DNA from: Pseudarthrobacter enclensis
Lineage (GTDB): Bacteria > Actinomycetota > Actinomycetes > Actinomycetales > Micrococcaceae
Direction: 5' to 3'
DNA: 64,000 nucleotides
Assembly (NCBI RefSeq): GCF_001457025.1
Contig: NZ_KQ758604.1
Location: 124,001-188,000 of the forward strand
Positions 18,709-29,005 of this stretch are shown here, piece after piece. The position numbers and the translations under genes were made by a program. Position 1 is the stretch's first letter, and each line of letters opens with the position of its first letter. The notes below the pieces were generated by a model. The model was not told where the DNA came from and made no database searches. It saw only the letters and a program-made list of their open reading frames with translations.

Positions 18709-19925
18709 GCGATGGCGGACACGCCGGTGATGGCCCGGCCCACAATGAGCGAATTGATTTCGTAGGACCCCTCGTAGGTGTAGATGGCCTCGGCGTCGGC
18801 GAAGATCTTGGCCATCCGGTAGTCCGTGACGATGCCGTTGCCGCCCAGGATGGACCGGCCCAAGGCGACGGTTTCCCGCATCCTGGCGCTGGCGTAGGAC
18901 TTCGCCAGCGCAACCTGCGCCATATCCGCCGCCCCCTGCTCCTGCAGCCTGGCGAGCTGGACCAGCATGCCCGTGCTGGCCACGGCGTTGCCCAGCATGG
19001 TCACCAGCTGCTGCTGGATCAGCTGGAAATGTGCCAGCGGGCGGCCGAACTGCTGCCGCTCCACCGCGTACTGACGGGCAACGTCGAACGCGGCGAGCTG
19101 CTGGCCCACCGCCTGCCAGGCCACCATGATCCGTGAGCTGCGCAGCAGTTCCCGGGTTCCGTCGAAGCTGCTGATGGCAGCAAAGCGGTCGGCCTCGGCC
19201 ACCCGGACGTCCTTGAACACGATGTCCGCGTTCTGCACGGTGCGCAGCGCGATCTTGTTCTCGATGCGGCTGCGGCTTACGCCCGGCAGGGTGGCGTCCA
19301 CGATGAACCCGCGGACCGATCCATCGGCTTCGTCGCGGGCCCACACCAGCATGTAGTCGCAGAACGTCCCGTTGCCGATCCACCGTTTGGCGCCGTTCAG
19401 CACCCAGGTGTCGCCGCCGTCGTCCGCTGCCCCGGTGGTGGAGGAGATCCGCCGCGCCGTGGTTTCCAGGCCGCCGGCGACGTCTGAGCCGTGCATCGGC
19501 TCGGTCAGGGCGAATGCCCCGGTGATCCGCAGGCTGGAAGCGTCCGCGAGCAGGCGCTCCTTCTGGCCCGCGGATCCGAAGGAGTGCAGCGATTGCACGA
19601 AGAGGTCGTGATGCACCAGGAAGAATGTGGCGATCGAGGTGTCCACCCGGGTCATCTCGGCGATCACCAGCCCGGCAAACAGGTGGCTGTAGCCGCGCTG
19701 GGTGGGGGTGCTCAGTTCCAGGGCGGCCAGTTTGGGCAAAAGGTGCGCGGGGAACTCGGCCGCGTTCCACCAGTCCCCCGCGTGGGGGGCGATCTCGGCG
19801 GCGAGGAAGTCCCGCAGTTCGGCCAGTTTGTTCCGTTCAGTGTCGCTGAGCAGGGATTCGACGGCGAAAAAGTCGGCGGAGGGCAGTTCTGCGGGCCGCC
19901 CGGACAGGCCCGGCGAGGCGCTCAT
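18705..19925 (-). CDS. Acyl-CoA dehydrogenase (glutaryl-CoA dehydrogenase-like)
   Basis: A 406-residue FAD enzyme that introduces a double bond in acyl-CoA thioesters. Motifs are [14 protein letters not shown] (the FAD-binding signature), [18 protein letters not shown], and the C-terminal [20 protein letters not shown], where the Glu is in the position of the catalytic base of glutaryl-CoA dehydrogenases. The gene start overlaps the stop of the SDR gene by four bases (ATGA), so both form one operon. The pairing points to a short acyl-CoA beta-oxidation step, but glutaryl- versus branched acyl-CoA use cannot be told apart here. Confidence 0.88.
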   Translation of the reverse strand: MSASPGLSGRPAELPSADFFAVESLLSDTERNKLAELRDFLAAEIAPHAGDWWNAAEFPAHLLPKLAALELSTPTQRGYSHLFAGLVIAEMTRVDTSIATFFLVHHDLFVQSLHSFGSAGQKERLLADASSLRITGAFALTEPMHGSDVAGGLETTARRISSTTGAADDGGDTWVLNGAKRWIGNGTFCDYMLVWARDEADGSVRGFIVDATLPGVSRSRIENKIALRTVQNADIVFKDVRVAEADRFAAISSFDGTRELLRSSRIMVAWQAVGQQLAAFDVARQYAVERQQFGRPLAHFQLIQQQLVTMLGNAVASTGMLVQLARLQEQGAADMAQVALAKSYASARMRETVALGRSILGGNGIVTDYRMAKIFADAEAIYTYEGSYEINSLIVGRAITGVSAIA

Positions 19926-20716
19926 TTGGGTCCCATCCGGATGGCGCCGTCAAGGCGGACCGTTTCGCCGTTGAGCATGGCGTTGTCCACGATGTGCGCC
20001 ACGAGTTTGGCGTATTCCTGGGGCTTGCCGAGCCGTGACGGGTGCGGAACCTGCGCGCCGAGCGATTCCTGTGCCTCCAGGGGCAGGCCGGCCATCATGG
20101 GGGTTTCGAAAATCCCTGGTGCGATGGTGACCACCCGGACCAGGTATCGCGCCAGCTCCCGGGCGATGGGCAGTGTCATGGCGGCCACGGCCCCCTTGGA
20201 GGCGGCGTAGGCGGGCTGGCCGATCTGCCCTTCGAAGGCGGCGACGGAGGCAGTGTTGATGATGACTCCCCGCTCCGGGCCGCCGATGTCAGTGACTGCC
20301 GGTTCGGTGGCAACCATGGCCTCGGCCGCCAGGCGGATGACGTTGAACGTTCCCGCGAGGTTGACCTGGATGACCCGGTTGAAGGCCTCCAGCGGCAGCA
20401 CGCCGTCGCGGCCCAGGACCTTGCCCGGCGTGGCGATTCCCGCACAGTTGACCACGATCCGCAGCGGGCCCAGCCCCGCGGCGGTGGCGACGGCGGCACG
20501 AACGTCTGCTTCGCTGGTCACGTCGGCGGGGGCAAAGACCGCCTTGGCGCCGCCGTCCGGCGTTCCGTTGAGCCCGGCAGCCACCGATTCGCCGGCCGAC
20601 GACGGGAGATCCACGAGCACCACGGACGCGCCGGCGTCGAACAGTGTCCGGGCCGTGGCGGCCCCCAGGCCCGATGCCCCTCCGGTGATCAGCGCGACAC
20701 TGCCTCTGGCATCCAT
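19922..20716 (-). CDS. SDR, type II 3-hydroxyacyl-CoA dehydrogenase-like
   Basis: A 264-residue short-chain dehydrogenase. It has the [11 protein letters not shown] cofactor motif at residues 13-23, NCAGIA, and the catalytic YAASKGAV with the Ser in [11 protein letters not shown]. The segment [20 protein letters not shown] and the ending are characteristic of HSD10/type II 3-hydroxyacyl-CoA dehydrogenases, which act on straight and 2-methyl-branched hydroxyacyl-CoA. The start at MDARGSVAL is set by a full AGGAGG six bases upstream. It leads an operon with the acyl-CoA dehydrogenase. Confidence 0.88.
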   Translation of the reverse strand: MDARGSVALITGGASGLGAATARTLFDAGASVVLVDLPSSAGESVAAGLNGTPDGGAKAVFAPADVTSEADVRAAVATAAGLGPLRIVVNCAGIATPGKVLGRDGVLPLEAFNRVIQVNLAGTFNVIRLAAEAMVATEPAVTDIGGPERGVIINTASVAAFEGQIGQPAYAASKGAVAAMTLPIARELARYLVRVVTIAPGIFETPMMAGLPLEAQESLGAQVPHPSRLGKPQEYAKLVAHIVDNAMLNGETVRLDGAIRMGPK

Positions 20717-20764
20717 GCATCCTCCTTGATGTGGCCCCCGCGCCCCGGCCTGACCGCAGCGCAC

Positions 20765-20784
20765 CAGTTAGTGAATGTTAACTG
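20765..20784. promoter_or_regulatory. Inverted repeat upstream of the SDR/acyl-CoA dehydrogenase operon
   Basis: CAGTTAGTGAATGTTAACTG has perfect 6-bp ends (CAGTTA/TAACTG) and lies 49 bases upstream of the SDR start, in the divergent gap to the GH76 gene. It has the size of TetR-type operators that control acyl-CoA degradation genes, but no such regulator is adjacent. Confidence 0.45.
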
Positions 20785-20869
20785 AAATTGGCGCAGCCTG
20801 CACCCTTTGTGCCATTCCCGGGAGCGTGACGCACCCTTGAAATACCGCCGTCGTGGCTAGGCTGGGGTC

Positions 20870-22096
20870 ATGACTTCCAGCGACGCCGCCACCTGGCACC
20901 AGCGGGCCAACGATGCCGCGCGGTCCGTCACTGCACTCTTCGGCCGCAGGCTGCTGTTCCTCCCGAACACCCACCTGGCCTCCGTCACGTGGGGCGGCAC
21001 CGGCTCTGTGCGCGGCCGGCGGCGGACACTGCGGGCAGCCGCGGACGCTGCCGCCGTCCTGAACCCGTGGCATTACTGGTGGCAGGCGCACTACCTCGAC
21101 TGCCTGGTGGACACCGGCCTGCGCGAACTCGGCGGGGGCGCCACCCCGGCAGCCCGGTTCAACGGCCCCGGCAATCCCAGCGCCGGACGGCTGGGCTCGC
21201 GGCTGGTCACGGGCATCAGGATCCGCAACCTGTTCACCATGGTCAACAACTACTACGACGACATGGCCTGGCTGGCCCTGGCCACCGACCGGCTGGACCG
21301 CCTGGCAGGCGAAACCCGCAAGCCGGGGCGGGGCCGCAACGCGCGGGTGCGCCGGTCACTGACCCTCCAGTTCGATGCTGCCGGCAGCGACGACCTGGGC
21401 GGCGGCGTGTTCTGGAGCAAGAAGCGCGATTTCAAGAACACCCCGGCCAACGCCCCCGTGGCACTCCACTACGCCCGCACCGGGCGGGCCGCCAGGGCGC
21501 AGGCGCTGGTTGACTGGCTGGACACCACCCTGTTCGACCCGGAGCAGCACCTGTACCTGGACGGCGCGCGCGCCGGGACGGCCGGCGAGGTCCTGGTGGA
21601 GCGCACCATCTACACCTACAACCAGGGGCCCATCCTCGGCGCGCTCCTGGAACTGGGCGGGGACGCCAACCTGGCCCGGGCCGCGGCACTGGTGGCGGCG
21701 GTGGACAGGCTGCTGACCGTCCCCGCAGCCAGCGGGGAGCAGCGCAGCGGGGAGCAGGGCAGGGTCCTCCGCTGCGAGGGATCGGGCGACGGCGGTTTGT
21801 TCACCGGCATCCTCTGCAGGTACCTCGCACTGGCGGCACGGGACAGCCGGCTTCCGGGGCAGACGCGAAAGGAGGCCGCGCGGCTGGTCCTGGACACGGC
21901 GCAGGCCTTCTGGGACGGGCGCCGGAACGTGATGCCCGGAGAGTCCTCGCGGACCCCGGCGGAGGCCGTCATCTTTTCCGCGCATGCCTCCGCGCCGGCC
22001 GAGGCCACCTTTCCAGCCGGGGCCGTCGTCGAACTTTCCACGCAGCTGCAGGCCTGGATGGCCATCGAGGCGGCGGCAACCGTGGCCGCGTCCTAG
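20870..22096 (+). CDS. GH76-like glycosidase (alpha-1,6-mannanase fold), cytoplasmic
   Basis: A 408-residue protein of the (alpha/alpha)6-barrel glycosidase type. The segment NNYYDDMAWLALA carries the paired Asp that act in GH76 enzymes; further conserved parts are GGVFWSKKRDFKNTPANAPV and YTYNQGPILGALLELGG. There is no signal peptide or membrane segment, which is unusual for a GH76 enzyme and suggests an intracellular substrate such as a short mannan or glycan fragment. It is a single gene, divergent from the beta-oxidation pair and followed by the iron transporter. Confidence 0.82.
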   Translation: MTSSDAATWHQRANDAARSVTALFGRRLLFLPNTHLASVTWGGTGSVRGRRRTLRAAADAAAVLNPWHYWWQAHYLDCLVDTGLRELGGGATPAARFNGPGNPSAGRLGSRLVTGIRIRNLFTMVNNYYDDMAWLALATDRLDRLAGETRKPGRGRNARVRRSLTLQFDAAGSDDLGGGVFWSKKRDFKNTPANAPVALHYARTGRAARAQALVDWLDTTLFDPEQHLYLDGARAGTAGEVLVERTIYTYNQGPILGALLELGGDANLARAAALVAAVDRLLTVPAASGEQRSGEQGRVLRCEGSGDGGLFTGILCRYLALAARDSRLPGQTRKEAARLVLDTAQAFWDGRRNVMPGESSRTPAEAVIFSAHASAPAEATFPAGAVVELSTQLQAWMAIEAAATVAAS

Positions 22097-22126
22097 AATT
22101 AAGTCACGCCACACTTCCGTAATTAT

Positions 22127-22142
22127 TGTGACGCTGGTCACC
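22127..22142. promoter_or_regulatory. CRP/GlxR-like site upstream of fbpA
   Basis: TGTGACGCTGGTCACC matches the TGTGA-N6-TCACA consensus of CRP-type regulators (GlxR in corynebacteria) in nine of ten defined positions. It lies 139 bases before fbpA, just upstream of the iron box. Confidence 0.5.
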
Positions 22143-22165
22143 TTAAGCGCTTTCCACCTAGCTGC

Positions 22166-22184
22166 TTAGGGTTGCCTACCCTAC
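22166..22184. promoter_or_regulatory. DtxR/IdeR-type iron box upstream of fbpA
   Basis: TTAGGGTTGCCTACCCTAC agrees with the 19-bp consensus TTAGGTTAGSCTAACCTAA in 15 positions. It is 82 bases upstream of the fbpA start. This predicts repression of fbpABC by an iron-loaded DtxR/IdeR protein. Confidence 0.7.
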
Positions 22185-22265
22185 AGTTTCTCCGTGGGCC
22201 CCTTCCCCAGGACCCGCAACGGACCGGTTCACGGTCCCCCTGACATTTCCCAGAAAGCAGCCTCA

Positions 22266-23330
22266 ATGAAGATCCGCACCCGCGCACTGGCCGGCATCTC
22301 CCTTGCCGCGACCGCTGTCCTCGGCCTGACCGCCTGCGGCGGCAGCACCACGCCCGCAGCTTCGTCCTCCGCGTCCGGCTCCGCCTCCGCGGGAGCGGCC
22401 TCCGGTGAGATCACCGTCTACAACGCGCAGCACGAAAGCCTCACCAAGGAGTGGGTGGATGCCTTCACGGCAGAGACCGGCATCAAGGTGACCATGCGCC
22501 AGGGTTCGGACACGGAGCTGTCCAACCAGATCATCCAGGAAGGCCAGGCCTCCCCCGCCGACGTTTTCCTCACGGAAAACTCGCCCGCCATGACCCAGGT
22601 GGAGAACGCCGGCCTGTTTGCCGACGTGGACAAGGCCACCCTGGAGCAGGTCCCCACGGAGTTCCAGCCGTCCACGGGCAAGTGGACGGGCATCGCCGCC
22701 CGCTCCACCGTCCTGGTGTACGACAAGAACAAGATCTCCGAAGACCAGCTCCCCAAGTCCATGCTTGACCTGGCCAAGCCGGAGTGGAAGGGCAAGTGGG
22801 CTGCGTCGCCCACCGGCGCCGACTTCCAGGCCATCGTCTCCGCCCTGCTGGAACTCAAGGGCGAGGACGCCACCGAGGAATGGCTGCAGGGAATGAAGGA
22901 GAACTTCAAGGCCTACAAGGGCAACAGCACCGCCATGAAGGCCGTCAACGCCGGCGAAGTCGATGCCGCGCTGATCTACCACTACTACTACTACGGCGAC
23001 CAGGCGAAGACCGGCGAAAACTCCAAGAACGTCACGCCGTACTACTTCAAGAACCAGGACCCGGGCGCCTTCCTGTCCGTCTCCGGCGGCGGTGTGCTGC
23101 AGTCCTCCAAGAACGCCGCGGCCGCCCAGGAGTTCCTGAAGTTCATCACCGGCAAGAAGGGCCAGGAAGTCCTGAAGGACGGCACCTCGTTCGAGTACGC
23201 CATCGCTTCCGACGTTCCGGCCAACGACAAGCTGGTCCCGATCAAGGACCTGCAGGCTCCCTCCGTGGACGCCGCGAAGCTCAACTCCGAGAAGGTCACC
23301 GACCTGATGACCAAGGCAGGACTCCTCTAA
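22266..23330 (+). CDS. fbpA: Iron(III) ABC transporter substrate-binding lipoprotein
   Basis: A 354-residue exported lipoprotein of the FbpA/FutA family. The signal peptide ends in LGLTAC with the lipidated Cys at residue 24. The mature protein has [19 protein letters not shown], the family opening, and [11 protein letters not shown] cluster Y-H-Y-Y-Y-Y (about residues 238-243) provides the Tyr that bind ferric iron in this family. The start follows a weak GAAAGCAG; an in-frame ATG 24 codons upstream is rejected because it would put a non-signal segment before the lipobox region. It is the first gene of fbpABC and lies downstream of an iron box. Confidence 0.93.
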   Translation: MKIRTRALAGISLAATAVLGLTACGGSTTPAASSSASGSASAGAASGEITVYNAQHESLTKEWVDAFTAETGIKVTMRQGSDTELSNQIIQEGQASPADVFLTENSPAMTQVENAGLFADVDKATLEQVPTEFQPSTGKWTGIAARSTVLVYDKNKISEDQLPKSMLDLAKPEWKGKWAASPTGADFQAIVSALLELKGEDATEEWLQGMKENFKAYKGNSTAMKAVNAGEVDAALIYHYYYYGDQAKTGENSKNVTPYYFKNQDPGAFLSVSGGGVLQSSKNAAAAQEFLKFITGKKGQEVLKDGTSFEYAIASDVPANDKLVPIKDLQAPSVDAAKLNSEKVTDLMTKAGLL

Positions 23331-23334
23331 TTCC

Positions 23335-24927
23335 GTGACCACCGACCTATCGGCTCCCCCTTCGAGAGGGAGCACGACGACGGCGGGCCGGGGCAACCGC
23401 CCCCGCCCGCCTTTCGGCGTTTCAGCAGTGTCCGTCGTGGCGGTGCTGATCGCCCTGTTCTCCCTTGTCCCGCTGGGCTACGTGGCCTACATGACGGTGG
23501 CCACCGGCTGGGACACCGCGGCCGCGCTGATCTTCCGGCCGCGCGTGATGGAGCTGCTGCTCAACACGCTGCTGCTCACCGTCATCACGGTGCCGCTGTG
23601 CCTGGTGCTCGGCGTGGCCGGGGCCTGGCTGGTGGAGCGCACCAGCCTGCGGGGCCACCGGATCTGGGCCGTGCTGCTGGCAGCGCCGCTGGCCATTCCG
23701 GCCTTCGTCAACAGTTACGCCTGGGTATCGGCCGTGCCCTCGATGGGCGGGCTGTGGTCCGGCGTCCTGATCGCCACGCTCTCCTACTTCCCGCTGGTGT
23801 ACATCCCCGCGGCGGCCTCGCTGGGCCGGCTGGACCCCGCCATTGAGCAGTCCGCCGCTGCCTTGGGCCTGGGCAACTGGGCCACGTTCTTCCGGGTGGT
23901 GCTCCCCCAGCTCCGCATCGCCATGACCGGCGGCGCCCTGCTGGTCTCGCTGCACCTGCTGGCCGAGTACGGCGCGTTCGCCATGATCCGGTTCGACACC
24001 TTCACCACCGCGATCATGGTGCAGTACCAGTCCACGTTCAACGGCGCCGCCGGGAACATGCTGGCCAGCGTGCTGGTTTTTTTCTGCCTGCTCCTGCTCG
24101 TGGCGGAGGTCCGCAGCCGCGGCACCGCCCGGTACGCCCGGATCGGCCCCGGCGCCCAGGGCAAGGCGCTGCGCCTGCCGCTGCGCTTCTACCAGGTCCC
24201 GGCCCAGCTGTTCCTGCTGGGCCTGACCGCCCTGGCGCTGGGCCTGCCGCTGTTCTTCGTGCTCCGCTGGACCGCGCTCGGCGGTTCCACGGCCTGGGCC
24301 GCGGACGAGTTCCTTCCCGCGCTCCTGGCCACCCTGGGCTACGGCGTGGCCGGCGCGGCGGCAACGATCGTCGTCGCGTTCCCCATGGCCTACCTTGCCG
24401 TCCGGCACCCGGGCTGGTTCAGCAAATCCCTGGAACTGTCCAACTACATCACCAGCTCACTGCCGGGCATCGTGGTGGGCCTGGCCTTCGTCACCGTGAG
24501 CATCCGCCTGGTCCCTGGCCTGTACCAGACCGCCGGCGTATTGGTGGCCGCCTACGTTCTGCTGTTCCTGCCGCGCGCCCTGGTCAGCCTGCGCGCGGGC
24601 CTGGCCCAGGCCCCGAAGGAGCTGGATGAAGCAGCGCAGTCGCTGGGCAAACCTCCGCTGGCGTCGTTCATCCGCGTCACCCTCCGGCTGACGGCCCCGG
24701 CTGCCGCCGGCGGCGCGGCCCTGGTGTTCCTGGCCATCGCCAACGAGCTGACGGCAACCCTGCTGCTGTCTCCCAACGGCACCCGGACCCTCGCCACCGA
24801 ATTCTGGAGCAAGAGCAGCGAGATCGACTATGCCGGCGCCGCGCCCTACGCGCTGCTGATGATCCTGCTCTCCGCGCCGATGACCTACCTCCTCTTCCAA
24901 CAGTCCAAGAAAGTAGCCGGACAGTGA
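23335..24927 (+). CDS. fbpB: Iron(III) ABC transporter permease (fused, two domains)
   Basis: A 530-residue inner-membrane protein with about twelve transmembrane helices arranged as two permease halves. Each half has an EAA loop: [20 protein letters not shown] in the first and [20 protein letters not shown] in the second. That fused layout is standard for FbpB/SfuB. The GTG start lies four bases after the fbpA stop, and the stop overlaps the GTG of fbpC. It moves iron delivered by FbpA across the membrane using FbpC. Confidence 0.93.
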   Translation: MTTDLSAPPSRGSTTTAGRGNRPRPPFGVSAVSVVAVLIALFSLVPLGYVAYMTVATGWDTAAALIFRPRVMELLLNTLLLTVITVPLCLVLGVAGAWLVERTSLRGHRIWAVLLAAPLAIPAFVNSYAWVSAVPSMGGLWSGVLIATLSYFPLVYIPAAASLGRLDPAIEQSAAALGLGNWATFFRVVLPQLRIAMTGGALLVSLHLLAEYGAFAMIRFDTFTTAIMVQYQSTFNGAAGNMLASVLVFFCLLLLVAEVRSRGTARYARIGPGAQGKALRLPLRFYQVPAQLFLLGLTALALGLPLFFVLRWTALGGSTAWAADEFLPALLATLGYGVAGAAATIVVAFPMAYLAVRHPGWFSKSLELSNYITSSLPGIVVGLAFVTVSIRLVPGLYQTAGVLVAAYVLLFLPRALVSLRAGLAQAPKELDEAAQSLGKPPLASFIRVTLRLTAPAAAGGAALVFLAIANELTATLLLSPNGTRTLATEFWSKSSEIDYAGAAPYALLMILLSAPMTYLLFQQSKKVAGQ

Positions 24928-26084
24928 CAGCACCATCCACCTCCAGGTTGCCGGAGCCCCGGGTGGCCCCGTCGGTGGCGGCCAGCACCAACCCCCACCT
25001 GCAGATCACCGACGTCACCAAGAACTTCGGCCCGCAGGAAGTCCTCAAGGGCGTGAACCTGTCCGTGTCCAAGGGCGGAACCACAGCCATCGTGGGTCCG
25101 TCGGGCTCGGGCAAGACCACGCTCCTGCGGCTGATCGCCGGGTTTGAACACCCCCTGGCCGGCAGCATCGCCCTGAACGGCACCACCGTGGCCGGTGACG
25201 GCATCCGGGTTCCGGCCCACAAGCGGCACATCGGCTACGTGGCCCAGGACGGCGCCCTCTTCCCGCACCTCACCGTGGGGCAGAACATCGCCTTCGGACT
25301 GGATACGGCCAAACTGGCCGGCGGCCGCCGCGCAGTGGCCGGCCGCGTCAGCGACCTGCTGGAAATGGTGTCGCTGGATCCGGCCATGGCCAAGCGCCGG
25401 CCGCACCAGCTGTCCGGCGGCCAGCAGCAGCGCGTCGCCCTGGCCCGGGCCTTGGCCCGCGAACCGGAACTGATGCTTCTGGATGAGCCGTTCTCAGCGC
25501 TCGACGCCGGACTGCGCGTGGCCACGCGCCGCGCCGTTGCCAAGGTGCTGGCGGACGCCGGGGTCACCACCATCCTGGTCACCCACGACCAGGCCGAGGC
25601 GCTGTCCTTCGCGGACCAGGTTGCCGTCATGCGGGGCGGCCGGCTGGCCCAGATCGGCAACCCGTTCGTGGTGTACACGCGCCCCGCGGACCGTGCCACC
25701 GCGGAGTTCCTGGGCGACGCCGTCATCCTGGACGCCTGGATGGAGGGATCCCTGGCCACCTGTTCGCTGGGCGGCATTCCGGTCCGCAGGCCGCCGGCGC
25801 AGGGCCCGGTGCAGCTCATGCTCCGGCCCGAACAGATCCGGATCGCCGAGGACGGGGACATCCGCGGCGTGGTGGTGGACACCGACTACTTCGGCCCCGA
25901 AACCACCGTCCGGCTCAAGCTCTCCGTTCCGCCCGAACTGGCGGAACGCTCCGACCACCGCTATCCCGGCGGCGGGGAAATCATCACCATCCGCCACTGG
26001 AACGCCTCCATCGCCCGGCCGGGCATGGAGCTGTGCCTTCGCGTGGTGGGCGAGGGCGTGGCGTTCCCGGTCGAGAAGGCCTAG
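24924..26084 (+). CDS. fbpC: Iron(III) ABC transporter ATP-binding protein
   Basis: A 386-residue cytoplasmic ATPase. Motifs are Walker [10 protein letters not shown] (about residues 58-66), signature [16 protein letters not shown], Walker [13 protein letters not shown] and the switch His in [10 protein letters not shown]. The C-terminal 120 residues form a TOBE-type domain found in this group. A start GTG overlaps the fbpB stop (GTGA). Six bases separate its stop from the stop of the convergent GH32 gene, and a hairpin inside the GH32 end can terminate transcription. Confidence 0.95.
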   Translation: MTAPSTSRLPEPRVAPSVAASTNPHLQITDVTKNFGPQEVLKGVNLSVSKGGTTAIVGPSGSGKTTLLRLIAGFEHPLAGSIALNGTTVAGDGIRVPAHKRHIGYVAQDGALFPHLTVGQNIAFGLDTAKLAGGRRAVAGRVSDLLEMVSLDPAMAKRRPHQLSGGQQQRVALARALAREPELMLLDEPFSALDAGLRVATRRAVAKVLADAGVTTILVTHDQAEALSFADQVAVMRGGRLAQIGNPFVVYTRPADRATAEFLGDAVILDAWMEGSLATCSLGGIPVRRPPAQGPVQLMLRPEQIRIAEDGDIRGVVVDTDYFGPETTVRLKLSVPPELAERSDHRYPGGGEIITIRHWNASIARPGMELCLRVVGEGVAFPVEKA

Positions 26085-26090
26085 CTGGAA

Positions 26091-28085
26091 TCACCCCTGG
26101 CGGATCGACGCCAGGGGCGTGACCTTTCCCTGCAGCACCGTCACCTCTCCGCCGTCCTGCACGAGCCGGGTTTCCTTGGCTCCTGCCGGCGGGAACACCA
26201 GGGAGGTCAGTGCCTGCCGGCCACCGTCCGCGAAGACCTCCACCGAGGACCTGTCCACGTACACGGTCAGGCTGACCGTTTCACCGGCGCTGCCCCGCGG
26301 CCGTGCACGCTCCTGGCCGCCGCCCGCCGCCCGGATCTGCCGGTAGTCCGCAGCCGCCTTGCCGCCGGTGGCCACCGCATCTCCGTCCCGGGCCACGAAC
26401 GCCCGGCCGGTCCGGAAGTCGTACCCCACGGTGGCGTACGCCTTGCCGCCATTCTGCAGGAGCAGCCGGGCTTCACCGGCCCCGTTGGCGGGCCGCTCCA
26501 GCTCCAGGTCCACCTTGTACGCGCCGCTCTCCGGGACCGGAAGCACCTTCCCGCCACCCAGGGTCCCTGCCGGCACCGCAGTGGCCTCCCCCTCCAGCGA
26601 CTGCAGCGCCGGGGTGGGAGCGGAGACCAAAGCCGGCCGGCCGCCGTCGGACTCCAGCCTGATGTCCCGCGTCACCGATGCTGAACCGAAGAAGCCGTCC
26701 GTGGGCAGGTCCCGGGCGTAGCTCCAGTTGTTCATCCAGCCGATGGCGTGGCGGGACGCCTTGCGCTGCCCGTCGGTGAGGCGGGGGTCGTCCCAGGTGA
26801 CGGCGGCGTAGAAGTCCGCGCCGTCGTCGAGCCACTGGTGGCCGCCCTCGGGGGTGAACGCCTTCCCGTCGAAGCTCCCGGTCCAGTAGGCCAGGCCGGT
26901 GGTGCGTCCCCCTTCCGATCCGTTGGCCCCCGCGGCAAGGACCCACGTGCGCTTGGCGGGGTCGCCGTCCACGTCCATCTGGAAGAAGTCAGGGCACTCC
27001 AGGATCCCCAGCCCGTCCTGCTCGAACGCGGAGACGTAGGTCCACTTTTTCAGGTCGGGCGAGGTGTAGAAACCGATCTTATGGCCCTCGGCGAGCAGCA
27101 TGAGCCACTGGTTGCCGGCGTCGTCCCGCACGATCCTCGGGTCCCGCCAGTGCTCCGCGCCGGGGTTGTCCATGACGGGGTTGCCGTCGTAGTTCTTGAA
27201 GCTGTAGCCGTTGTCCGTGGAGTAGAACAGCGACTGCCGCTGCACGCCGTCGTCCTGCTGGGTGAGCACGGCGATCACGGCGCCCTTGCCGAACCCGGCC
27301 GTTCCTTCGGTGTCCACCACGGCGGAGCCGGTTTCAATGTCCCCCAGTCCGTTGCGGAACTTTTCGATCGCCACTCCCTCGTTCTTCCAGTGCACCATGT
27401 CGGTGCTCGTGGCGTGGAACCATTCGGTGCCGTTCCCTTCCGGGTAGTCGGCGTTGTAGAGGTAGTAGTAGTGCCAGAGTCCGTTCAGAAAGAAGGGCCG
27501 CTGCGGATCGTTCATCCAGTGCTGGTCCGGGGTGAGGTGGAAGGCGGGCCGGTAGCCGGGGTCCTGCGCGGGGGCAGCGAGCGCGGCGGCGTCCGGCGAT
27601 GGCCAGGCCTTCGGGACACCCAGGTCTGCCAGGAGCCCGTCCCGGGCCTCGGCGCTGATGCATGCGGGAAGCTGCACCGCGCCGGCATCCGCGGACACCG
27701 TGTCCGTTGCGCTGCTGCGCAGGTAGACCTTTCCGTCCACGCGGGCACCGGCCAGCCAGCCGGCACCGCACTCGACGCTGCGCAGGTCCTCGGCGCCGCC
27801 CGCCGCCACCTGCCCGCCGCGCTCGAACAGCGTCCGGTCATTGCCCTTGAGCCACACCGAGGCATATCCGCCCGCCCGCTCCTTGGAGGCGTCCTGCGCG
27901 GCTGCCACGGCGCCTAGGATCCTGACGGCGGCGGCTTCCGCGCCGGGGCGCCCCTGCCCGGCCAGCACCAGGGACAGGACCAGCACGACGGCGGCACCCG
28001 CCGCCGCCGCGGCCCACAACAGGGGGCGGCGCTGCAGGGCAGCGGCAAGCGGGGACAGGGAAGGACGGGGAACGTTGAAAGGCAT
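26091..28085 (-). CDS. GH32 fructan hydrolase, membrane-anchored
   Basis: A 664-residue protein of the levanase/invertase family. A single hydrophobic segment (about residues 24-43) acts as signal anchor. Residues about 45-175 form an N-terminal region that I do not recognise. The GH32 catalytic core starts at HWMNDPQ (nucleophile Asp about 193) and includes WRDPRIVRDDAG and LECPDFFQMD, the acid/base Glu motif, with a beta-sandwich C-terminal domain ending in VDRSSVEVFADGG. It therefore likely hydrolyses levan, inulin or sucrose outside the cell. The start is uncertain: the frame is open to 28142, but the ATG at 28085 gives a cleaner anchor. No sugar transporter is adjacent. Confidence 0.88.
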   Translation of the reverse strand: MPFNVPRPSLSPLAAALQRRPLLWAAAAAGAAVVLVLSLVLAGQGRPGAEAAAVRILGAVAAAQDASKERAGGYASVWLKGNDRTLFERGGQVAAGGAEDLRSVECGAGWLAGARVDGKVYLRSSATDTVSADAGAVQLPACISAEARDGLLADLGVPKAWPSPDAAALAAPAQDPGYRPAFHLTPDQHWMNDPQRPFFLNGLWHYYYLYNADYPEGNGTEWFHATSTDMVHWKNEGVAIEKFRNGLGDIETGSAVVDTEGTAGFGKGAVIAVLTQQDDGVQRQSLFYSTDNGYSFKNYDGNPVMDNPGAEHWRDPRIVRDDAGNQWLMLLAEGHKIGFYTSPDLKKWTYVSAFEQDGLGILECPDFFQMDVDGDPAKRTWVLAAGANGSEGGRTTGLAYWTGSFDGKAFTPEGGHQWLDDGADFYAAVTWDDPRLTDGQRKASRHAIGWMNNWSYARDLPTDGFFGSASVTRDIRLESDGGRPALVSAPTPALQSLEGEATAVPAGTLGGGKVLPVPESGAYKVDLELERPANGAGEARLLLQNGGKAYATVGYDFRTGRAFVARDGDAVATGGKAAADYRQIRAAGGGQERARPRGSAGETVSLTVYVDRSSVEVFADGGRQALTSLVFPPAGAKETRLVQDGGEVTVLQGKVTPLASIRQG
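26092..26121. terminator. Hairpin between convergent fbpC and GH32 genes
   Basis: CACCCCTGGCG pairs with CGCCAGGGGCGTG across a six-base loop, with one bulged base. It sits in the final codons of the GH32 gene, seven bases past the fbpC stop. No T-run follows, as usual for actinobacterial terminators. Confidence 0.55.
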
Positions 28086-28264
28086 GGTTTTCAATCCGTA
28101 GCTGAACGCACAAGTGCCGTCCCCCGGGTCGGGGAACGGCACCAGCGCAAGTTAGCCATCAATTTTACCGGCCCGCTGCCCGGAACCCAACTGCGCAGCC
28201 ATCGCCGCACGTCAGTGGCGTAACGATTTGGCAGCACGGCCCTGCAGCGGGGTCCCGGCCCGGC

Positions 28265-28873
28265 TCACGGCTGCGGAGCGTCGCCGGGCTTTTTCTTCTG
28301 CGGGTAGGGCGCCTCGCCCCGGGCCAGCATCTTCACGAAGCCGGCAATCTTCCGTTCCCTGGTGGCCGCCTGCTTGACCGAGTTGACCCGGTAGATCAGG
28401 GCGAACCGGTTGGTCCTGGTCAGGACATCGAACATGGCCTGGGCTTCCGGGACCGCAGCGATGGCGGCGGCCAGGTCCTCCGGAACCTCCGCCGTCGCCT
28501 GCCCGGCGTAGGCCTTGTCCCAGCGTCCGTCAGCCTTGGCCGCCTCCACCGCCGCCCGTCCGGCGTCGGTCATCCTGCCCGCCTCCTCGAGCCGGGCGAT
28601 GTGCGTGACGTTCCGGGCAGACCACACGCTGCGGGGCCCGCGGGGCGTCATCCGCTGGTAAGAAGTCTCATCGTCCCGGCGCCTGCCTTGCCCGTCGATC
28701 CAGCCGAAACACAATGCCTCATCGAGGGCTGCCGCGTAGTCCAGCTCCGTGATGGTGCCGCCCTTCTTGTGCAGCACCAGCCACACCCCCGGACTGGCTT
28801 GGTGGTTCGCTTCCAGCCAGGCACGCCAGGCCGCGGAATCGGGCACCAGCAGTTCCTCCAGTTCAACAGCCAT
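28265..28873 (-). CDS. YdeI/OmpD-associated family protein
   Basis: A 202-residue cytoplasmic protein. The opening segment W-L-E-A-N-H, GVWLVLHKKG and DEALCFGWIDGQ are the family hallmark, and the Lys-rich end KKKPGDAPQP is usual. The cellular role is unknown; some members are linked to antimicrobial-peptide or stress resistance. The start is the ATG at 28871-28873; longer open sequence upstream shows no homology. It is a single gene, divergent from the glyoxalase-like gene. Confidence 0.85.
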   Translation of the reverse strand: MAVELEELLVPDSAAWRAWLEANHQASPGVWLVLHKKGGTITELDYAAALDEALCFGWIDGQGRRRDDETSYQRMTPRGPRSVWSARNVTHIARLEEAGRMTDAGRAAVEAAKADGRWDKAYAGQATAEVPEDLAAAIAAVPEAQAMFDVLTRTNRFALIYRVNSVKQAATRERKIAGFVKMLARGEAPYPQKKKPGDAPQP

Positions 28874-29005
28874 GGCCCTATTCTGCCCCCGCTCCCCGGC
28901 AAAACAAGGGTGCCAGGGGCAGTGCGGACACTGCGGCACTGTGCTGTTGCCACACCGGATGCCATCATGGGCGTATAGTCCCCGCCCCGACCCTAAGGAC
29001 TCCCG

